This document shows, one piece after another, positions 45,530 to 54,376 of a stretch of DNA of 64,000 nucleotides; position 1 is the stretch's first letter; each line of letters starts with the position of its first letter. The DNA lies in contig NZ_VZPP01000004.1 in NCBI RefSeq assembly GCF_008801475.1, positions 62,001 to 126,000 on the forward strand, in the 5' to 3' direction. The position numbers were made by a program, and so were the translations under genes. The notes under the pieces were generated by a model. The model did no database searches. It was given only the letters and a program-made list of their open reading frames with translations, and was not told the origin of the DNA. This stretch comes from Pseudomonas moorei. GTDB taxonomy: Bacteria; Pseudomonadota; Gammaproteobacteria; Pseudomonadales; Pseudomonadaceae.

Positions 45530-46269
45530 TGGACGTTCTAAGCCTGATCGGGATCATTCTGGCGTTCGTTGCCATCATCGGTGGCAACTTCCTCGAAGGC
45601 GGTCACCTCGGTGCATTGGCCAACGGCCCGGCGGCGCTGATCGTATTAGGTGGCACCTTCGGCGCGGCGTTGCTGCAATCGCCGATGAGCGCCTTCAAGC
45701 GCGCCCTGCAGATTCTGGCGTGGATTCTGTTTCCACCGCGCATCGATCTGGCCGGTGGCGTTGACCGTGTCGTCAACTGGAGCCTGACCGCGCGCAAGGA
45801 AGGCTTGCTCGGACTGGAAGGGATGGCCGATACCGAACCCGACAACTACGCGCGCAAAGGCCTGCAACTGCTGGTGGACGGCGCCGAACCCGAAGCGATC
45901 CGCAGCATTCTGGAAGTCGATTTCTATACCCAGGAAAGCCGCGACATCGAAGCCGCCAAGGTCTTCGAAAGCATGGGCGGTTATGCGCCGACCATCGGCA
46001 TCATCGGTGCGGTGATGGGCTTGATCCACGTCATGGGCAACCTGGGTGACCCATCGCAGTTGGGCAACGGTATTGCCGTGGCCTTCGTCGCCACCATCTA
46101 TGGCGTGGCCAGTGCCAACCTGGTGCTGTTGCCGATTGCCGCGAAACTCAAATCCATCGCGATGCGTCAGTCGCGTTATCGCGAAATGTTGCTCGAAGGC
46201 CTCCTGTCGATCGCCGAAGGTGAAAACCCTCGCTCCATTGAGTTGAAGCTTCAGGGCTTCATGGATTGA
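45529..46269 (+). CDS. motC: Flagellar stator protein MotC (MotA family)
   Basis: MotC is the proton-channel stator subunit of the second stator system of pseudomonads. The 246-residue protein has four membrane helices, the cytoplasmic loop between helices 2 and 3 and the conserved YAPTIGIIGAVMGLIHVMGNL segment. The ATG overlaps the cheB stop (TGATG); an upstream alternative at 45520 lacks a better site. It pairs with motD 15 bases downstream. Confidence 0.96.
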   Translation: MDVLSLIGIILAFVAIIGGNFLEGGHLGALANGPAALIVLGGTFGAALLQSPMSAFKRALQILAWILFPPRIDLAGGVDRVVNWSLTARKEGLLGLEGMADTEPDNYARKGLQLLVDGAEPEAIRSILEVDFYTQESRDIEAAKVFESMGGYAPTIGIIGAVMGLIHVMGNLGDPSQLGNGIAVAFVATIYGVASANLVLLPIAAKLKSIAMRQSRYREMLLEGLLSIAEGENPRSIELKLQGFMD

Positions 46270-46284
46270 TGGGGGGCATGGATC

Positions 46285-47175
46285 ATGGCACGTCGTCGCC
46301 AGCATGAAGAGCATGTCAACCACGAACGTTGGCTGGTTTCCTACGCCGACTTCATCACCTTGCTCTTCGCCTTCTTCGTGGTGATGTACTCGATCTCCTC
46401 GATCAACGAAGGCAAGTACAAGGTCATTTCCCAGGCGCTGATCGGGGTCTTCACGGACGCCGATCGTTCCTTGAAACCGATCCCGATCGGCGAAGAACGG
46501 CCCAAGACCGTGACCCCGGCCAAGCCACTGGTCAACGACAGTGACCAGGTCGAAGCCGGTGTCGCTGGCACCAGCGATCCACTCAAAAGCATCGCCGACG
46601 ACATCAGTGCAGCGTTCGGCGACTTGATCAGCTCCAATCAGATGACCGTGCGCGGCAACGAGTTATGGGTCGAGATCGAACTCAATTCCAGCCTGTTGTT
46701 TGGCAGTGGTGACGCCATGCCCAGCGACATTGCGTTCAACATCATCGACAAGGTCGCAGCGATTCTGAAGCCGTTCGACAACCCGATCCACGTCGAAGGT
46801 TTTACTGACGATCAACCGATCCGCACGTCGCAGTACCCGACCAACTGGGAACTGTCTTCGGCACGTTCCGCCAGCATCGTGCGCATGCTCGCCATGCAAG
46901 GGGTAAACCCCAGTCGTCTGGCGTCCGTGGGGTACGGCGAATTCCAGCCAGTGGCCAATAACGCCACGGCAGAAGGCCGGGCGCGCAATCGTCGGGTGGT
47001 GCTGGTGGTATCGCGCAATCTCGACGTGCGGCGCAGCCTGACCGGCACGGGGACCGCTCACGCACAACCGGACGCGGCGTTGAAGCGTGCTGGCACACAA
47101 ACTGCACCGACCCCGGTCAAGTCGCCGGGACGAGAGGGAGCCGTCAATTCTCCGTCACCCGCATTAACACGTTGA
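46285..47175 (+). CDS. motD: Flagellar stator protein MotD (MotB family)
   Basis: MotD is the peptidoglycan-anchored partner of MotC. The 296 residues have one membrane helix with the proton-binding Asp in VSYADFITLLFAFFVVMYS. A plug region and an OmpA-like domain (HVEGFTDDQPIRTSQYPTNWELSSARSASIVRML) follow. The C-terminal tail of about 50 residues is basic and Pro-rich. Normal length for MotD. Confidence 0.96.
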   Translation: MARRRQHEEHVNHERWLVSYADFITLLFAFFVVMYSISSINEGKYKVISQALIGVFTDADRSLKPIPIGEERPKTVTPAKPLVNDSDQVEAGVAGTSDPLKSIADDISAAFGDLISSNQMTVRGNELWVEIELNSSLLFGSGDAMPSDIAFNIIDKVAAILKPFDNPIHVEGFTDDQPIRTSQYPTNWELSSARSASIVRMLAMQGVNPSRLASVGYGEFQPVANNATAEGRARNRRVVLVVSRNLDVRRSLTGTGTAHAQPDAALKRAGTQTAPTPVKSPGREGAVNSPSPALTR

Positions 47176-47218
47176 GCTATTTCTCGGTCGATCCGTTCGG
47201 CCGGGAGGAACAATCCGA

Positions 47219-48007
47219 ATGAGAGTCTGGGCAGTCGCCAATCAAAAGGGTGGTGTCGGTAAAACCACTTCCTCTATCGCTTTAGCCGGTTTGCTGGCCG
47301 AGGCGGGCAAGCGCGTGGTCGTGGTCGATCTCGACCCCCACGGCTCCATGACCAGCTATTTCGGTTACGACCCCGATACCCTGGAACACAGCAACTACGA
47401 CCTGTTCCTGCATAAGGGCAGCGTGCCTGAGGGCTTGCCCGGCCAGTTGTTGCTGTCCACCAGCGACGAACGTATTTCCCTGTTGCCATCGAGCACCGCG
47501 CTGGCGACCCTTGAGCGCCAGTCACCGGGCCAGAGTGGCCTGGGCCTGGTGATCGCCAAGAGCCTGGCGCAGTTGTGGCAAGACTTCGATTACGCGGTCA
47601 TCGACAGCCCGCCGTTGCTGGGCGTGCTGATGGTCAATGCCTTGGCGGCGAGCCAGCAACTGGTGATTCCGGTGCAGACCGAGCACTTGGCGGTCAAGGG
47701 CCTGGAACGCATGGTCAACACCCTGGCGATGATCAATCGCTCGCGCAAACAGGCGCTGCCGTTCAGCATCGTACCGACCCTGTTCGATCGTCGTACGCAA
47801 GCGTCCCTGGGCACGCTGCGTGTCCTGCGCGACAAATTCCCGGATGAAATCTGGCAGGGCTACATTCCGGTCGACACGCGTTTGCGCGATGCCAGCCGGG
47901 CCGGGCTGACGCCTTCGCAATTCGACGGCAAAAGCCGTGGAGTTCTGGCCTACCGCGCGTTACTCAAGCATTTGCTGGCGGCACAACTTGTTCCGCAGGT
48001 GGCGTGA
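47219..48007 (+). CDS. parC: ParA-family ATPase ParC for chemotaxis array placement
   Basis: A 262-residue ParA-type ATPase with Walker A KGGVGKTTSS (residues 10-19) and an aspartate-rich switch VVVVDLDPHGSMTSYFG. In Vibrio and Pseudomonas the ParA-like protein in this place, together with the CheW-domain protein next to it (ParP), positions chemosensory arrays at the pole. It follows motD by 43 bases with a GGGAGG site. It is called a plasmid partitioning protein in old annotations, but the chemotaxis context makes array placement far more likely. Confidence 0.9.
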   Translation: MRVWAVANQKGGVGKTTSSIALAGLLAEAGKRVVVVDLDPHGSMTSYFGYDPDTLEHSNYDLFLHKGSVPEGLPGQLLLSTSDERISLLPSSTALATLERQSPGQSGLGLVIAKSLAQLWQDFDYAVIDSPPLLGVLMVNALAASQQLVIPVQTEHLAVKGLERMVNTLAMINRSRKQALPFSIVPTLFDRRTQASLGTLRVLRDKFPDEIWQGYIPVDTRLRDASRAGLTPSQFDGKSRGVLAYRALLKHLLAAQLVPQVA

Positions 48008-48022
48008 GATGAATCCAGCCCC

Positions 48023-48122
48023 TGTAGGAGCGAGCTTGCTCGCGATGGACGACAACGATAACGCGGGGTTCATGGAGATGCGCGGTGTCCATACCTTCAT
48101 CGCGAGCAAGCGCTCTCCTGCA
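48023..48122. repeat. REPIN between parC and parP
   Basis: TGTAGGAGCGAGCTTGCTCG and an inverted CGCGAGCAAGCGCTCTCCTG copy with one extra base in the right arm. It fills the gap between two genes expected to be co-transcribed. The parP ribosome site (AAGGGGG) lies directly after it. Confidence 0.85.
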
Positions 48123-48133
48123 AGGGGGCTGGC

Positions 48134-49087
48134 ATGAATCGGCCGGTGAAGACCACCTCGCGTCCGCAACTGGCGCTCCAGTCTTATCTGGACAGCTTGC
48201 TGATGGAGGCGACCGAAGAACTGCCGGTTGAAGCTCAAGCGCTTGCTGAAATCGTCGAGGTTGTCGAAGCGATTGAAGTAGAAGCTGCGCTGGATGAGTT
48301 CCAGGCAGCGGTGCTCGAAGAACAGGCCCGTGATGCGCAGAAAAGCGCCGCCCTTGCCGTGCCGGTCCTGGCACCAGTCGTTGAAAAAACACCGGTCGCC
48401 GTGATCGAAGCCACTGCACCGGTACTCGCTCAGGTATCGACCATCGCACCGTTGCTGCAAGCGTTGGCACCGCCAGCCGTGGAAGAGCAACACGCTGTGG
48501 TACCGCCGGCTGCCGAGGTACCTCAAACGCTGGTGCCACCGGTCGTCGAAGTCCACCTGCCGCCTGCCAACACGCCGCCACCGGTGGAAACCGATGGCCG
48601 TCCGTCCTGGGCCGCCGAACCGTTCGAGTGCCTGTTGTTCGATGTCGCGGGCTTGACCCTGGCGGTGCCGCTGGTGTGCCTGGGGTCGATCTACCCGCTG
48701 GCAGGGCATGAGCTGACGCCGTTGTTCGGCCAGCCGGAATGGTTCCTGGGCATCTTGCCGAGCCAGGCCGGCAATCTGAAAGTGTTGGACACCGCGCGCT
48801 GGGTCATGCCGGACCGGTATCGCGAGGATTATCGCCAGGGCCTGCAATACGTCATTTCCGTTCAGGGCTACGAATGGGGGCTGGCGGTGCATCAGGTCAG
48901 CCGCTCGTTGCGCCTGGACCCGAACGAAATCAAATGGCGCAGCCATCGTGGTCAACGACCATGGTTGGCGGGCACCGTGATTGAACACATGTGTGCGTTG
49001 CTCGACGTTTCCGCGCTGGCCGAGTTGATCGCCAGCGGTGGGGCCAGGCACATGGGCGGCAGCAAGCCGACTCAAAAAACTACATAA
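48134..49087 (+). CDS. parP: CheW-domain protein ParP
   Basis: ParP joins the ParC ATPase to the chemotaxis array by inserting its CheW-like domain. The 317-residue protein has a long N-terminal half rich in Glu, Ala, Val and Pro, likely extended, and a C-terminal CheW-like domain (about 160-300: PFECLLFDVAGLTLAVPLV, LDTARWVMPDRYR). The pairing with parC and the order parC-parP-cheW match other pseudomonads. Confidence 0.88.
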   Translation: MNRPVKTTSRPQLALQSYLDSLLMEATEELPVEAQALAEIVEVVEAIEVEAALDEFQAAVLEEQARDAQKSAALAVPVLAPVVEKTPVAVIEATAPVLAQVSTIAPLLQALAPPAVEEQHAVVPPAAEVPQTLVPPVVEVHLPPANTPPPVETDGRPSWAAEPFECLLFDVAGLTLAVPLVCLGSIYPLAGHELTPLFGQPEWFLGILPSQAGNLKVLDTARWVMPDRYREDYRQGLQYVISVQGYEWGLAVHQVSRSLRLDPNEIKWRSHRGQRPWLAGTVIEHMCALLDVSALAELIASGGARHMGGSKPTQKTT

Positions 49088-49096
49088 CAGAACAAC

Positions 49097-49114
49097 ACCG
49101 CCAGGGCGGTTTTT
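49097..49114 (+). terminator. Small terminator-like hairpin between parP and cheW
   Basis: ACCGC and GCGGT flank a four-base loop and are followed by TTTT. The stem is short, so partial termination or a chance hairpin is possible. Confidence 0.4.
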
Positions 49115-49128
49115 CGAGGGGTCAGGGT

Positions 49129-49614
49129 ATGAATGATAAGGCGACGGCGGCAAAGGGTTCCGAAGATCCGATCCTGCAATGGGTCACCTTCAAGCTGGAC
49201 AACGAAACCTACGGCATCAACGTGATGCGCGTTCAGGAAGTCCTGCGCTACACCGAAATCGCCCCGGTACCGGGTGCCCCGAGCTACGTGCTGGGCATCA
49301 TCAACCTGCGCGGCAATGTGGTCACCGTGATCGACACCCGTCAGCGCTTCGGCCTGATGAACGCCGAAATCAGTGACAACACCCGTATCGTCATCATCGA
49401 GGCCGACAAGCAAGTGGTCGGGATCATGGTCGACAGCGTGGCCGAAGTGGTTTACCTGCGTCAGTCGGAAATCGAAACCGCGCCGAACGTGGGTAACGAA
49501 GAGTCCGCCAAGTTCATTCAAGGCGTGTGCAACAAGAACAACGAACTGCTGATCCTGGTCGAACTCGACAAGATGATGAGCGAAGAAGAATGGTCGGAAC
49601 TGGAGAGTATCTGA
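49129..49614 (+). CDS. cheW: Chemotaxis coupling protein CheW
   Basis: CheW bridges chemoreceptors and CheA. The 161-residue protein is a single CheW domain with WVTFKLDNETYGINVMRVQEVLRY and NLRGNVVTVIDTRQRFGL. The frame is open further upstream through the parP end; ATG 49129 with AGGG before it gives the family start. Its stop touches the TTG start of the next gene. Confidence 0.96.
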   Translation: MNDKATAAKGSEDPILQWVTFKLDNETYGINVMRVQEVLRYTEIAPVPGAPSYVLGIINLRGNVVTVIDTRQRFGLMNAEISDNTRIVIIEADKQVVGIMVDSVAEVVYLRQSEIETAPNVGNEESAKFIQGVCNKNNELLILVELDKMMSEEEWSELESI

Positions 49615-50010
49615 TTGATTCTTGAGGTGGCGGTCATTGTCCTGTTCCTGTTTTGGGCAGGCACGCTGGCAATGTTTCTGGCGTACATTCGCGGTCAGCG
49701 GCTGATTGCCGCGCAACAGGCCCAGAGTGATGCGCTGCGCGATCAGCGCATCAAGGACCTGGCCAAGCGCGTCGACAATTACCAGAACGGCAGCGTGCGC
49801 ATGGGTGAAGACCTGCACGAACTGCGCGCGATCGTCGCGCCTTTGCCGGACAAACTGGCCCAGCTGGAACAGCGCGACCCTTCCAGCCTGTCGTTCGCCC
49901 AGGCGGCGCGACTGGTGGGCATGGGCGCCAGCGTCGACGAACTGACCCAGTCCTGCGGCTTGACCCAGGCTGAGGCAGAGTTGATGAGCAAGTTGCACAA
50001 GAGCAGCTAA
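49615..50010 (+). CDS. DUF2802 membrane-anchored protein
   Basis: A 131-residue protein with one N-terminal membrane helix (residues about 2-25, LEVAVIVLFLFWAGTLAMFLAYI), a helical charged middle, and a C-terminal helix-turn-helix-like segment (SFAQAARLVGMGASVDELTQSCGLTQAEAELM). The TTG at 49615 directly after the cheW stop is the start, with AGAG upstream. The family follows cheW in many pseudomonads, but its function is not known to me. Confidence 0.8.
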   Translation: MILEVAVIVLFLFWAGTLAMFLAYIRGQRLIAAQQAQSDALRDQRIKDLAKRVDNYQNGSVRMGEDLHELRAIVAPLPDKLAQLEQRDPSSLSFAQAARLVGMGASVDELTQSCGLTQAEAELMSKLHKSS

Positions 50011-50014
50011 AAGC

Positions 50015-50115
50015 CTGTAGGAGCGAACCCGCTCGCGATGGACGTTAACGATGTCGCGTGCTTTCTGAAGCAACGCGTCGTGCTTGAGTCCATCGCGAGC
50101 AGGTTCGCTCCTACA
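50015..50115. repeat. REPIN after the DUF2802 gene
   Basis: TGTAGGAGCGAACCCGCTCG and its inverted copy GCGAGCAGGTTCGCTCCTAC enclose the spacer with GTTAACGATG. The next 45 bases are duplicated after the REPIN at 50787 as well. The gap 50011-50290 holds only these repeats. Confidence 0.92.
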
Positions 50116-50160
50116 GTGGTTTCAGGTCGGGCACAAAATCGGTGATCACTGAACATCAAA

Positions 50161-50242
50161 TGTAGGAGCGAGCCCGCTCGCGAAGGACGTTAACGATGAC
50201 GCGGGCTTTCTGGATCAACGCGTTGCATTTGAGTCCATCGCC
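50161..50242. repeat. Truncated REPIN
   Basis: A left REP arm TGTAGGAGCGAGCCCGCTCG and spacer like its neighbour, but the right arm is cut after GAGTCCATCGC. About 48 bases separate it from the following gene. Confidence 0.85.
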
Positions 50243-50290
50243 GTTATTCAACGACGCTTGGTTGAGTGAATTTCAATGCCAGGGAGGCCT

Positions 50291-50791
50291 ATGTACGACA
50301 TTTTGCGTGGTACACCGCTGTGGGTTTATGCGGTCTTTTTTATCCTGACTTACTACGGTGTGCGCGCCTGCTTCAAGAGTCATGAATCGAAGAGGTCGTT
50401 GCAGTTCACACCGGCGGTTTTTGTCGCCATTTCCCTGGTTTCGCTGAATTTCTCCCAAGGCGCTGCAATCCCGCTCTCGGTATATGCGTTGGGAATGCTG
50501 GCAGGCTGGGTTCTGGCATTGCGCTTTTATTCGTACGAAGGCGTAGTACGAGATGGAGATCGACTAGTACTGAATGGCACCACCAAGGTGCTACTTGTGT
50601 ATTGGGGGTTCTTTGCCTGGCGTTACTACAGCGGATATCAAGCGGCTATGTACCCGGAACTCGTTGATGGCGTGTCGGCGGTAGCAACCTCCGCATTGGC
50701 GTCAGGCATCATCAACGGTCTGATCGTTGGTCGCAGCCTCAGGCTTTTGCGTTTTTTCAAGGCCGGTACCGGTGCGAGGGCGCCGTTGTAG
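50291..50791 (+). CDS. Small integral membrane protein of unknown function
   Basis: A 166-residue hydrophobic protein with about four to five predicted membrane helices (LWVYAVFFILTYYGVRA, FVAISLVSL, LSVYALGMLAGWVLAL, LVYWGFFAWRYY, a weaker C-terminal one). It resembles DUF6622-type membrane proteins in layout. ATG 50291 is chosen because GGGAGG lies 5 bases before it; an upstream ATG at 50276 has no site. The gene is framed by two nearly identical repeat blocks, and its stop codon is the TAG inside the following REP. It has no visible link to motility. Confidence 0.75.
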   Translation: MYDILRGTPLWVYAVFFILTYYGVRACFKSHESKRSLQFTPAVFVAISLVSLNFSQGAAIPLSVYALGMLAGWVLALRFYSYEGVVRDGDRLVLNGTTKVLLVYWGFFAWRYYSGYQAAMYPELVDGVSAVATSALASGIINGLIVGRSLRLLRFFKAGTGARAPL

Positions 50792-50886
50792 GAGCGAGCC
50801 CGCTCGCGATGGGCGTTAACGATGACGCGGGCTGTCTGAATCAACGCGTCGCGCCTGAGTCCATCGCGAGCAGGCTCGCTCCTACA
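50787..50886. repeat. REPIN overlapping the end of the membrane-protein gene
   Basis: TGTAGGAGCGAGCCCGCTCG with inverted GCGAGCAGGCTCGCTCCTAC. The TAG of the left arm serves as the stop codon of the preceding gene. The following GTTTCAGGTCGGGC segment repeats the one after 50115. Confidence 0.92.
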
Positions 50887-50930
50887 GCGGTTTCAGGTCG
50901 GGCATAAAATCGGTGTTCACCGAAAATCAA

Positions 50931-50958
50931 ATGTGGGAGCGAGCCCGCTCGCGATGGC
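50931..50958. repeat. Single REP element
   Basis: TGTGGGAGCGAGCCCGCTCG followed by CGATGG, a lone left arm without its inverted partner. It lies just before the convergent end of the FlhB-like gene. Confidence 0.85.
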
Positions 50959-50970
50959 GTTCTGGAAGTC

Positions 50971-51300
50971 TCAGTAATCATCCCCGCGTTCAGTGACATC
51001 CTTCTCGACCCAGGGCGCATCCGGAACATGCCCAGCCGGAAACTTGCCTTTCAGGTTCCACGCAAACGCGATGATCTCGGCAATCGTCAGATAGAGTTCC
51101 TGCGGAATACTGTCCCCCAGCTCCATCCGCGCCAGCAGCTTCACCAGTTCGGCGTTTTCGTAGATCGGCACTTCGTAGTCGCGAGCGATCCGCAGAATTT
51201 CTTCCGCCAGTGCTTCATCGCCCTTGGCCGTGAGGGTCGGGGCGTGGGTGCCGTCGTATTTGAGGGCGATGGCCTGGCGTGGGGCGTTGGGGTTATTCAT
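50971..51300 (-). CDS. FlhB C-terminal-domain paralogue (FhlB/FlhX-like)
   Basis: A 109-residue cytoplasmic protein matching only the C-terminal export-switch domain of FlhB. Its start NAPRQAIALKYDG aligns with the part of FlhB just after the NPTH cleavage site (YAVALKYDP), followed by PIYENAELVKLLARMELGDSIPQELYLTIAEI. It therefore mimics the released FlhB fragment and lacks the cleavage motif. The upstream frame is longer, but ATG at 51300 overlaps the stop of the FliK-like gene by 4 bases. In other bacteria such small homologues can substitute for the FlhB fragment. Confidence 0.88.
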   Translation of the reverse strand: MNNPNAPRQAIALKYDGTHAPTLTAKGDEALAEEILRIARDYEVPIYENAELVKLLARMELGDSIPQELYLTIAEIIAFAWNLKGKFPAGHVPDAPWVEKDVTERGDDY

Positions 51301-52871
51301 GCGTTTTCGTCGACCCAGCGTTGTTCGAGGCGGGTTTGGGTGCCCTGGGGCGGTGTGCCGAGGTGGCAGTCGAGATCGCCGACATTCAAGCCTGACGCCA
51401 GCAAGCGTTCGCGCAATGCCGACAGATTGCTTTCGATCAGGCTCGCGGTGTAGGGCCGCTCGGCCCACAGCTGGCTCGACAGACTGCCCTTGATCAACTG
51501 TGCCTGAACCTGCAACGGCCCCAAGGGTTCCATGTCGAACGCCAGGTCAACGCGCCACAGATTCTGTCTGGGTTCGCGTTCGTCGCGGCGTTCCTGTTGA
51601 GGTTCCTTCTCGGGGGCCTCTTCACGCTGAAACTTCACTTGCAACGGCACGATGTCCTGCAGGTTACGCATCGGGATTTCCAGTTGCCAGGTGCTCATCA
51701 GGCGCCCGTCGGCGGTCACGCCGGTCTGTTCCAGACTCGATAATTGGTGGCTTTGCAGGCGTGAGACCGCAGCGGCGGCCAGGCGCAGCAGATGTTCGAG
51801 GTCATCTTCACCCTCGGCACTTTGCAACAGGCGCTCGGGCAGCGGAAAACTGGTTGGCGAGGGTTTGGCGCTGACCTGCCCGAGCATGCCCAGGGCATTG
51901 CGCACGAAGTTCGGCATGGCCTGGGCCAGCGTATTCGCCGCGATGATCGCGCTGAGGTTGGTGTTGGCCTGAAGCCCTGGCGTCAATTGCGCGATCAGCT
52001 TCAGTAGGTCGGCTTTCAAGTCGGGCGCCAGCGCCGGGTTCTGGCCGGTCAGCAACTTGGTCTCGAGGAACGCACCGCTGCCCAGTAATGCCTGGGCCAG
52101 GCCTTTGGCCGTACTCAGTTGCTGAACATCGGGCAAACCGGCGAGCAATCGGGAAGCGGCGTTACGCAGGTCTACGGAGGTCTGGTCGGAATCCGGCAGG
52201 TCTTGCAGGAGTTTGAGCAAACCGTCCAGCGAGCCCTGGCGACTTTGCTGGTCGACCAGTTGCTGGGTCACGGCCAGTTGATCCTGCCGGCTGCTCAATG
52301 GCACGAACTTGAGCGTCTGGGTGTCCTGGACCAGCGCGCTGAGCAAGGTGCCGATGCGCAACGGTTGCGAGCTGTCGATGCTCAGGGTGCTGCCGCTCAG
52401 GGCTGTGTTGAGCAAGCTGACCATCGAGCGAAACACCGTTGCCTGGCCTGGCACCTGCGGCAATACCTGGGAGGTCAGCACTTTGGCTTGCAGCAGGGTA
52501 CCGACCGGCAATTGCGCCGTGTCGATGCGGGTGAGGGTGGCGACGCTGGACGCAATGGCTTGTTGCACGGTCACTGCCAGATTGCTCGCCGAGGGCTGAG
52601 TGACCACCATGCTGGTGCCCTGGGCCAACGGCTGGTTGCTGGTGGCCTGGACCGTGGTCTGGCGGCCGCTGTCGAGGGTGACCTTGAGCAACAATTGAAA
52701 TGTCTGATCCGCCTGCTTGAGCGACAGCACCTCGGCCCTGGCGGTCTGACCGGCGTCGATCAGCCCCTCCATTGGCGTCAGTAGCTTGATCAGCTCGCCA
52801 CTGACCGCCAGCGGACGTGCGGTCGCCGGTGCGGTCTGCGGTAGCGGGAGGATGTTCATGTCGCCTGTCAT
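51297..52871 (-). CDS. Second FliK-like hook-length control protein
   Basis: A 524-residue protein with a long Gln/Leu/Ser-rich N-terminal portion and a C-terminal Flg_hook domain (about 420-515: PLGPLQVQAQLIKGSLSSQLWAE, SNLSALRERLLASGLNVGDLDCH). It differs from the main FliK at 27155 in sequence and length. It is coupled to the FlhB-like gene by a 4-base overlap, so the pair forms a small export-switch module. ATG 52871 is taken; ATG 52859 (MNILPLPQ) is also possible. Confidence 0.85.
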   Translation of the reverse strand: MTGDMNILPLPQTAPATARPLAVSGELIKLLTPMEGLIDAGQTARAEVLSLKQADQTFQLLLKVTLDSGRQTTVQATSNQPLAQGTSMVVTQPSASNLAVTVQQAIASSVATLTRIDTAQLPVGTLLQAKVLTSQVLPQVPGQATVFRSMVSLLNTALSGSTLSIDSSQPLRIGTLLSALVQDTQTLKFVPLSSRQDQLAVTQQLVDQQSRQGSLDGLLKLLQDLPDSDQTSVDLRNAASRLLAGLPDVQQLSTAKGLAQALLGSGAFLETKLLTGQNPALAPDLKADLLKLIAQLTPGLQANTNLSAIIAANTLAQAMPNFVRNALGMLGQVSAKPSPTSFPLPERLLQSAEGEDDLEHLLRLAAAAVSRLQSHQLSSLEQTGVTADGRLMSTWQLEIPMRNLQDIVPLQVKFQREEAPEKEPQQERRDEREPRQNLWRVDLAFDMEPLGPLQVQAQLIKGSLSSQLWAERPYTASLIESNLSALRERLLASGLNVGDLDCHLGTPPQGTQTRLEQRWVDENA

Positions 52872-52903
52872 ACGCGGTCACAACCTTGGGAAAATGCGCT
52901 CTT

Positions 52904-52928
52904 TAGAGTAGGAAATGGCATGTATAAT
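52904..52928 (+). promoter_or_regulatory. Possible sigma-70 promoter of the ccm operon
   Basis: A perfect TATAAT (52923-52928) lies about 140 bases upstream of ccmA. The -35 region is weak (TCTTTA, 17 bases before). The gap 52872-53069 otherwise holds only leader DNA. Confidence 0.5.
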
Positions 52929-53069
52929 GCCGCCCCGTTGTATACAGAGTGGCCGAAACATTGCAATTATTTGACCCAGCTCTCTAGTTCGGGCTGCCAA
53001 TACCTTTATTCTGCCTCTCTTTAACGGCCGCGCCAGAGCCGACTTGAACCGTATAAGGCCCGTGAACCC

Positions 53070-53705
53070 TTGACCAGTCCTGTCCTGCAAACCGTTGCCC
53101 TTGCCTGTGAGCGAGACCTTCGGCTGCTCTTCGAAAATCTCGATTTGAGACTGGCCAGTGGCGAAATGGTACAGATCAGCGGCCCCAACGGCAGTGGGAA
53201 AACCAGCCTGCTACGCCTGCTTTCGGGCCTGATGCAGCCGACCGACGGTCAAGTGCTGCTCAATGGCCAGCCACTTAACGAACAACGCACGGAACTGGCG
53301 CGCAACCTGCTGTGGATCGGCCATGCCGCCGGGATCAAGGACCTGCTGACGCCTGAAGAGAACTTGAGCTGGCTTTGTGCGCTGCATCAGCCGGCCTCCC
53401 ATGAAGCCATCGGGCAAGCCCTGGCGGCGGTCGGACTGCGGGGGTTCGAGGATGTTCCCTGCCACACACTGTCCGCTGGCCAGCAGCGTCGTGTCGCGCT
53501 GGCCCGGTTGTACCTGGATTGCCCACCCCTGTGGATTCTCGACGAACCGTTCACCGCCCTCGACAAACAAGGCGTGGCGCAACTCGAAGAGCACCTCGCC
53601 GCGCACTGCGAGCGCGGTGGCATGGTGGTGTTGACCACTCACCATACCCTGAGCCGGATGCCGGCCGGTTATCGCGACATTGATCTGGGGAAATGGGCCG
53701 TATGA
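53070..53705 (+). CDS. ccmA: Heme exporter ATP-binding protein CcmA
   Basis: CcmA is the ATPase of the CcmABCD complex that releases holo-CcmE in cytochrome c maturation. The 211-residue protein has Walker [10 protein letters not shown], the ABC signature in [12 protein letters not shown] and Walker [13 protein letters not shown]. The start is TTG at 53070; no ATG precedes the first strand. Overlaps ccmB by 4 bases. Confidence 0.96.
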   Translation: MTSPVLQTVALACERDLRLLFENLDLRLASGEMVQISGPNGSGKTSLLRLLSGLMQPTDGQVLLNGQPLNEQRTELARNLLWIGHAAGIKDLLTPEENLSWLCALHQPASHEAIGQALAAVGLRGFEDVPCHTLSAGQQRRVALARLYLDCPPLWILDEPFTALDKQGVAQLEEHLAAHCERGGMVVLTTHHTLSRMPAGYRDIDLGKWAV

Positions 53706-54370
53706 GTGTTTTCGGCCTGTTGGTCGCCCGTGAGGCCCGTTTGCTGTTTCGCCGTCCGGCGGAACTGGCCAATCCGCTGGTATTCTTCGCCATCGTCGTT
53801 TCGTTGTTCCCGTTGGCGGTCGGACCTGAGTCTCAATTGTTGCAAACCTTGTCTCCGGGACTGGTCTGGGTCGCAGCCCTTTTATCGGTTTTGCTCTCGC
53901 TGGACGGGCTTTTCCGCAGTGATTTCGAAGACGGATCACTGGAACAGTGGGTCCTTTCGCCGCACCCCCTGGCTCTTCTGGTATTGGCCAAGGTGCTGGC
54001 ACACTGGATGTTTTCCGGCCTGGCACTGGTTTTGCTCGCGCCCTTGCTGGCGTTGATGCTCGGTTTGCCTGCCGCTTGTCTGCCGGTGTTGCTGCTTTCC
54101 TTATTGCTGGGTACACCGGTGCTGAGCCTGCTCGGTGCGGTGGGCGCGGCACTGACGGTGGGTTTGAAGCGCGGTGGCCTGTTGCTGGCGTTGCTGATTC
54201 TGCCGTTGTACATCCCGGTGTTGATTCTTGGCAGTGGCGCCTTGCAGGCGGCGTTGCAAGGCATGCCGGCGACCGGTTATCTGCTGTGGCTTGGTAGCCT
54301 GACCGCCCTGGCGATAACCCTGACACCCTTTGCAATAGCCGCTGGCCTGAAGATCAGCGTCGGCGAATAA
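53702..54370 (+). CDS. ccmB: Heme exporter membrane protein CcmB
   Basis: CcmB is the six-helix membrane partner of CcmA. The 222-residue protein shows [31 protein letters not shown] near the start and [22 protein letters not shown], both family signatures. ATG 53702 overlaps the ccmA stop. It is followed by a 79-base gap with two hairpins, the only real gap inside the operon before ccmI. Confidence 0.96.
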   Translation: MSVFGLLVAREARLLFRRPAELANPLVFFAIVVSLFPLAVGPESQLLQTLSPGLVWVAALLSVLLSLDGLFRSDFEDGSLEQWVLSPHPLALLVLAKVLAHWMFSGLALVLLAPLLALMLGLPAACLPVLLLSLLLGTPVLSLLGAVGAALTVGLKRGGLLLALLILPLYIPVLILGSGALQAALQGMPATGYLLWLGSLTALAITLTPFAIAAGLKISVGE

Positions 54371-54376
54371 TGAGGT

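Noticed and set aside
50015..50958. Repeats that could be taken for a CRISPR array
   Set aside because: The units are inverted pairs with REP consensus and similar spacers, without regular short repeats or cas genes.
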